Source: Lewinellaceae bacterium (GTDB taxonomy: Bacteria; Bacteroidota; Bacteroidia; Chitinophagales; Saprospiraceae). Taken from it: a DNA stretch of 64,000 nt. The stretch lies in contig JACJXW010000004.1 in the NCBI GenBank assembly GCA_020636405.1, forward strand, positions 310,001 through 374,000, written 5' to 3'. The notes beneath the pieces are model-generated. The model was not told the origin of the DNA. It worked only from the letters and a program-made list of their open reading frames with translations, and ran no database searches. Every line of letters starts with the position of its first letter. The stretch's first letter is position 1. Positions 60,473-64,000 of this stretch are shown here, in pieces. The position numbers and the translations under genes were made by a program.

Positions 60473-61000
60473 ATGCGAAAGGTCCAGCTTTACATTGCCG
60501 CAAGCATCGATGGGTATATCGCCCGTCCGGATGGAGGGGTCGATTGGCTCTCCAAAGTGGAAAAGGAGGGAGAAGACTACGGCTACGGCTCGTTCATCGC
60601 TTCGATCGACACCACCCTCATGGGCCGCAAGACCTATGACGAAGTTTTGGGTTTCGGAGTTCCCTTTCCGTACATGAATACGGCCAACTATGTTTTCACC
60701 CGGCAGGAGCGCCAGCCCGATAACAACCCGGTACAATTCATCAGGGAGGATCCCGCGGATTTTGTTGGAAAACTCAGGGAGCAGCCCGGGGGTAACATCT
60801 GGCTCATTGGGGGCGGCGGGCTCAATACCGTCCTGCTCAATGCCGGGCTCATCGACGAAATGATCCTTTCCGTTATCCCCATCGTCCTGGGAGAAGGCAT
60901 CCCGCTCTTTGGCGGGCAGCCGAAAGAAACGCATTGGAAGGTGGCGGAGCACCAGGTTTTTGATACGGGCCTGGTGCAGTTGAGGTATTTGAAGGGATGA
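60473..61000 (+). CDS. Dihydrofolate reductase-family protein (RibD C-terminal type)
   Basis: 175 residues from the ATG at 60473. The frame is open upstream to 60269, but the extension has no conserved features and contains the promoter palindrome. The fold is evident from MRKVQLYIAASIDGYIARPD, DTTLMGRKTYDEVLGFG, NYVFTRQ and NIWLIGGGGLNTVLLNAGLI, then DEMILSVIPIVLGEGIPLF. These are the NADPH-binding motifs of RibD-like reductases. Such stand-alone members reduce unknown substrates and are often in stress or drug-response loci. Convergent with the LytTR regulator gene 3 bases away. Confidence 0.9.
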   Translation: MRKVQLYIAASIDGYIARPDGGVDWLSKVEKEGEDYGYGSFIASIDTTLMGRKTYDEVLGFGVPFPYMNTANYVFTRQERQPDNNPVQFIREDPADFVGKLREQPGGNIWLIGGGGLNTVLLNAGLIDEMILSVIPIVLGEGIPLFGGQPKETHWKVAEHQVFDTGLVQLRYLKG

Positions 61001-61002
61001 GC

Positions 61003-61758
61003 TTACCTCCCGAGCCATTCCTTAAACGCCGCCACCCGGTCGCGGCTGACGATCAGTTCTTCCGCATTGGGTGGTTTCAATGTCACCTTCAGGCGATAGG
61101 CCGAATAGCTGGTGATATCGGCTATAGCGTCGATGTGGACGATGTAATTTCGATTGGCCCGGAAAAACAGGGTGGGGTCAACCTGGTTTAGGACCTGCTC
61201 CAGAGAGTAGTCGGTGAAGTATTTCCTGCCGCTTGTTGTTTTCAGGAAAGTGCAGCGCTCTTCGATGAAGAAACAGGTGATATCGCGGGTAGCAACAGAT
61301 TGAAAGTGGGCGCCGATGCTGACGAAAAAACGCGTCTTATACCGGGGCGCCAGTTGCTGGTACAACATCTGTTGAGCCTGCTCATTGAGCACAGCGGAAG
61401 GCCTGAAGGCCGACCGGTATTTTTCGAGGGCCAGCCGCAGGGCCTCCAGCGTTATGGGCTTCAACAGATAATCGACGCTGTTGACCTTGAAAGCGCGAAT
61501 GGCAAACTGGTCATAGGCCGTAGTGAAAATGATCGGGCTGCTCACTTTTACCGCCTCGAAGATCTCGAAACAGATCCCGTCGTCCAACTGAATGTCCATA
61601 AATATCAGTTCCGGAGCCGGATGAACACCGAGCCAGTTGATGGCTTCTTCCACCGTTTCCAGAGTGGCAAGAGGTTCGATGTCTTTGTCGGCCTGTTGCA
61701 AGAGCCGCTTCAGTTGGGCGGCGGCAACGGCTTCGTCTTCAATGATGAGTACCTTCAT
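61003..61758 (-). CDS. LytTR-family response regulator
   Basis: 251 residues. The receiver domain has KVLIIEDEAVAAAQLKRLLQ, Asp55 in LIFMDIQLDDGI, TTAYDQFAIRAF and the lysine in DYLLKPI. A LytTR DNA-binding domain follows (~145-250, FFIEERCTFLKTTSGRKYFT, VNPTLFFRANRNYIVHIDAI-type, then VSRDRVAAFKEWLGR). LytTR proteins bind direct repeats upstream of envelope or virulence genes. It overlaps the upstream kinase gene by 4 bases, so they are co-translated. Its likely target is the secreted protein gene at the head of the same operon, or itself. Confidence 0.93.
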   Translation of the reverse strand: MKVLIIEDEAVAAAQLKRLLQQADKDIEPLATLETVEEAINWLGVHPAPELIFMDIQLDDGICFEIFEAVKVSSPIIFTTAYDQFAIRAFKVNSVDYLLKPITLEALRLALEKYRSAFRPSAVLNEQAQQMLYQQLAPRYKTRFFVSIGAHFQSVATRDITCFFIEERCTFLKTTSGRKYFTDYSLEQVLNQVDPTLFFRANRNYIVHIDAIADITSYSAYRLKVTLKPPNAEELIVSRDRVAAFKEWLGR

Positions 61759-62885
61759 GCTTCGGTATATTTCAAACGTTTTCTGGCCGGTACTTTCACG
61801 ATGAACTCCCCTTCGGTTTTCATTACTTCGATATCTTTATTCATGGTCAGCTTCATTCTTTCACTCAGGTTCTTCAGTCCGATCTTTGAAGAACCTGTCA
61901 AAGTGGCCTTTTCCCGTAGCTCGTTCCTGACGGCGACCCTTCCATCCTCCTCCTGGCTGATGCGGATCGTCAGGGGGTGGGCCCGGGTGGCGGTATTGTG
62001 TTTCAACGCATTTTCGACCAACAGCTGCAGGGACATGGGCAGAATTTCATAGCGCTCCGGAGCGTCCAGCTGCACTTCCAGCTGTATCTTTTCCTGGTCC
62101 CTGATCTTTTGAAGATAAAAGTAATCTTCTACAAACCGGATCTCCGAGTCCAGGCTGGCCATTTCCGCTTCCGTATTTTCGAGGATATAGCGGTAAATGG
62201 AAGACAATTTGAGAATGAAGCGTTCCGACAGCTCCGGATCCTGGCGCACCAGGGACGAAAGCGTGTTCAGGCTGTTGAACAGGAAGTGAGGGTTGACCTG
62301 GCTTTTTAAGGTCTCGTACTGGAAGATCAGTTTTTCTTCCCTTAATTTTTGTTCTCTTTTGAGGCCTTCTCGCCATTGGATGTAGAAAAAGGCAATAGTA
62401 CCTAACATAAGGCCTACTGCGGCCGAAAGAAGGAAATCCTGATATCCTTGAAGGAAGGCATCGTAGAGGTTCCTCAACCAATCTTTAGTGCCGGGAGGAT
62501 AGGAGAATAATATTAAAATGAGATTGATCAGGAAGACGAGGATCATTACTAATCCGAAAAATGCCGCCAACCGAAGTAGAATGGCTCTGGGGTTTCTTTC
62601 CGAAGGATGGCCTTCCCATTGGGCAAAAAAACGGGCGCCCAGCCAGGCATACAATTCCAGCTGCAGAAAGATCAGTGCAAATAAAGGCAGGAAGCCCGGG
62701 CCAAAGGGGTTTCCCTGTAAGGCCCAGCCGAATACCAGCGCCAGGCCCAGGCTGGCCATCAGGAATTTGGCGTGGTAGGCCTTTATGCCGCTATAGTACG
62801 AACTGCGCGGCTGCTTGTCACGGGCGCCCCCCGTGGGCTGCTGTCCCGACAGGGCGCGCCTTGGAAAATCATTTCGAATAGCCAT
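61755..62885 (-). CDS. LytS/YehU-type sensor histidine kinase
   Basis: 376 residues with four hydrophobic segments in the first ~180 residues (e.g. ALVFGWALQGNPFGPGFLP, LILLRLAAFFGLVMILVFLI-like, SAAVGLMLGTIAFFYIQW) and no periplasmic domain. A coiled linker (REGLKREQKLREEKLIFQYE) leads to the His_kinase motif QVNPHFLFNSLNTLSSLV. The HATPase has LPMSLQLLVENALKHNTATR and SKIGLKNLSERMKLT. The family usually senses through its membrane part. Partner: the LytTR regulator. Confidence 0.92.
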   Translation of the reverse strand: MAIRNDFPRRALSGQQPTGGARDKQPRSSYYSGIKAYHAKFLMASLGLALVFGWALQGNPFGPGFLPLFALIFLQLELYAWLGARFFAQWEGHPSERNPRAILLRLAAFFGLVMILVFLINLILILFSYPPGTKDWLRNLYDAFLQGYQDFLLSAAVGLMLGTIAFFYIQWREGLKREQKLREEKLIFQYETLKSQVNPHFLFNSLNTLSSLVRQDPELSERFILKLSSIYRYILENTEAEMASLDSEIRFVEDYFYLQKIRDQEKIQLEVQLDAPERYEILPMSLQLLVENALKHNTATRAHPLTIRISQEEDGRVAVRNELREKATLTGSSKIGLKNLSERMKLTMNKDIEVMKTEGEFIVKVPARKRLKYTEA

Positions 62886-62888
62886 GCT

Positions 62889-63764
62889 TTACCGTTCTTG
62901 CTCCGTTTTCAGTCCGCTGAGTTTTCGGAAAACGATCTCGCGGGTGGTGTTAATATACTGGCTATTGCTTTGTCCTGCCAACTTTATTTCCATTACTACG
63001 TCTTCGGAGAGCGTGGCATGTTCGATCTGCTTGTCTTCCAGAGAAACCCAGATATTCCCCCAGTAGTGGCTGCGGCCCCGAAGGCTCATCTGCGGGTTGT
63101 CCATCTCCAGCGGGTTGTCCATCACCCTGAACTGAATGAGGGCGCACAATTCTCCGTTCATTCTGGACAGTCCCGTCCAGGTGACATGGGCTTCCTTGTT
63201 TTCAAAAGTACCCTGGCCGGCCAGCGACAGTTCCCCTTCTACCTCTTCGGCGCGGTAGGGGACGTTCAGCTGGAGCTTGTCGAGAAACTCCCAGGCGAAG
63301 GCTTCGAATGCCAGGGCGTCCCAAACGAGATTTTTTGCGAAGATGCTGTTGGGGGGGAAGTTTTCGAATGCGGATGCCTGTATCATGTTCCCGGAGGGGA
63401 TATAGCGGAAATCTTCCATGTAGTCCTGGGTTTTTCCGGCGGGGAAATCCCCCTCTTGCTGATAAGTTTCTGCGATCTCCACCTTATTCCATTGGACGTA
63501 ACCGCTGCCCAGGCCCCGGGTGTATTCTCCGCTAACCTTCATTTTACTGATGAAACCGCCCAGTAGCCCTTTGTTGTAGTACACCGACGTCATTGAGTAG
63601 TGTTGAGGGCCATCCTCCTTCAGTTCCAGGGCTGGAGGCAGGGCGTCCAGGTATGCTGGAATGAGTGGGTCGCCCGGTTGGGCAGAGGCCGGCTGTATAT
63701 TAGCCGTTCCAATACTCCATAGTAGAATGGCCAGTGCGGGGATTCCGGAATGTAACCTTTTCAT
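62889..63764 (-). CDS. Secreted protein of unknown function leading the LytS/LytTR operon
   Basis: 291 residues. The signal peptide (ALAILLWSIGTANIQPASAQ) is followed by a beta-rich body with EGPQHYSMTSVYYNKGLLGG-type repeats, RYIPSGNMIQASAFENFPPN and CALIQFRVMDNPLEMDNPQM. The stop is 3 bases before the kinase start, so the three genes form one transcript. It may be a periplasmic co-sensor for the kinase, which itself lacks an external domain, or the output of the pathway. No family is recognised. Confidence 0.8.
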   Translation of the reverse strand: MKRLHSGIPALAILLWSIGTANIQPASAQPGDPLIPAYLDALPPALELKEDGPQHYSMTSVYYNKGLLGGFISKMKVSGEYTRGLGSGYVQWNKVEIAETYQQEGDFPAGKTQDYMEDFRYIPSGNMIQASAFENFPPNSIFAKNLVWDALAFEAFAWEFLDKLQLNVPYRAEEVEGELSLAGQGTFENKEAHVTWTGLSRMNGELCALIQFRVMDNPLEMDNPQMSLRGRSHYWGNIWVSLEDKQIEHATLSEDVVMEIKLAGQSNSQYINTTREIVFRKLSGLKTEQER

Positions 63765-64000
63765 TTTCGTATGTTTTGGTTCATCCCCAATATCAAGGGT
63801 AAGGCCGGTAGATGGAAATAAGGGTTGCAGAGTCGTTGAAAAAGAGGGCGGAGTCGTTGGTTAATAGGAAAACTCGGCCTTGCCGGGTGTTGATATAAAA
63901 GTGTAATGGCTTTACTTTTACTAGAACGCATACTATAGAAACGTGAGGTTTGAACCCAGGTGGTTGGCTTTTAGCCTGATAGCTGATCCTCCGGCCGGAA
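63765..64000. other. Upstream region at window end
   Basis: No gene supported. It should contain the promoter of the secreted protein/LytS/LytTR operon (minus strand), but no consensus element stands out. A tRNA-like stretch at the end was examined and rejected. Confidence 0.4.

Noticed and set aside
63920..64000. Possible tRNA on the minus strand (GGGTTCAAACC resembling a T-loop)
   Set aside because: The T stem has a mismatch, no anticodon arm with a 7-base loop is found, and the 5' part would lie outside the window.

Overview
The window reads as chromosome of a Bacteroidota bacterium, most likely a marine or activated-sludge member of the Saprospiria (Lewinella/Phaeodactylibacter-like; this lineage is inferred, not proven). 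The reasons are several type IX secretion (T9SS) C-terminal sorting domains, many TonB-dependent receptors, a hybrid two-component regulator, cluster-specific lipoproteins, A-rich rather than Shine-Dalgarno start contexts, and repeated matches to the Bacteroidota promoter pattern TTTG-N19-21-TAnnTTTG. GC content looks moderately high. No rRNA, tRNA, CRISPR array, complete insertion sequence or prophage was recognised.

Layout. 0-5 kb: the 3' part of a membrane-anchored NACHT-like NTPase, a heptamer repeat array, then glycogen synthesis genes glgA and glgC separated by an inverted-repeat-bounded element. 5-16 kb: an unknown helical protein, a dockerin-like T9SS protein, a DUF4382/PepSY-like lipoprotein, a nucleoside-phosphorylase-like enzyme, a 1040-residue repeat surface protein, an APC permease and a His/Met-patterned lipoprotein. 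16.6-19 kb: a conserved unknown protein paired with an M15 peptidase. 19-26 kb: a 1387-residue hybrid two-component regulator followed by three secreted proteins, one of only 54 residues. 26-29 kb: a thioredoxin-fold protein and mnmG. 28.8-32.2 kb: a circularly permuted ATP-grasp / alpha-E / transglutaminase operon. 32.4-41.5 kb: a small membrane protein, an M43 metalloprotease, a prolyl oligopeptidase and a tandem pair of class C serine hydrolases.

41.7-45.2 kb is a probable metal-uptake cassette (small His/Cys protein, TonB receptor, lipoprotein). 45.9-50.5 kb holds an unknown lipoprotein, a stand-alone TonB plug-domain protein, an SMP-30 lipoprotein and a GT1 glycosyltransferase. The last lies behind a TetR gene whose likely operator fills its own promoter spacer. 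51.2-54.4 kb is a second receptor module with a small membrane partner. 54.4-59 kb is an OmpR-type two-component pair plus an outer-membrane receptor. The same direct-repeat site lies 7 bp upstream of the -7 element of both the regulator and the receptor, suggesting a self-contained regulon. 59-64 kb has an unknown secreted protein, a structured terminator region, a RibD/DHFR-like reductase under a perfect palindrome, and a LytS/LytTR pair with a secreted partner.

The main themes are envelope sensing and outer-membrane uptake, T9SS-exported surface proteins, and one peptide- or amide-modifying operon. Intergenic regions hold two families of short simple repeats and several hairpins that help to correct start codons and transcript ends.
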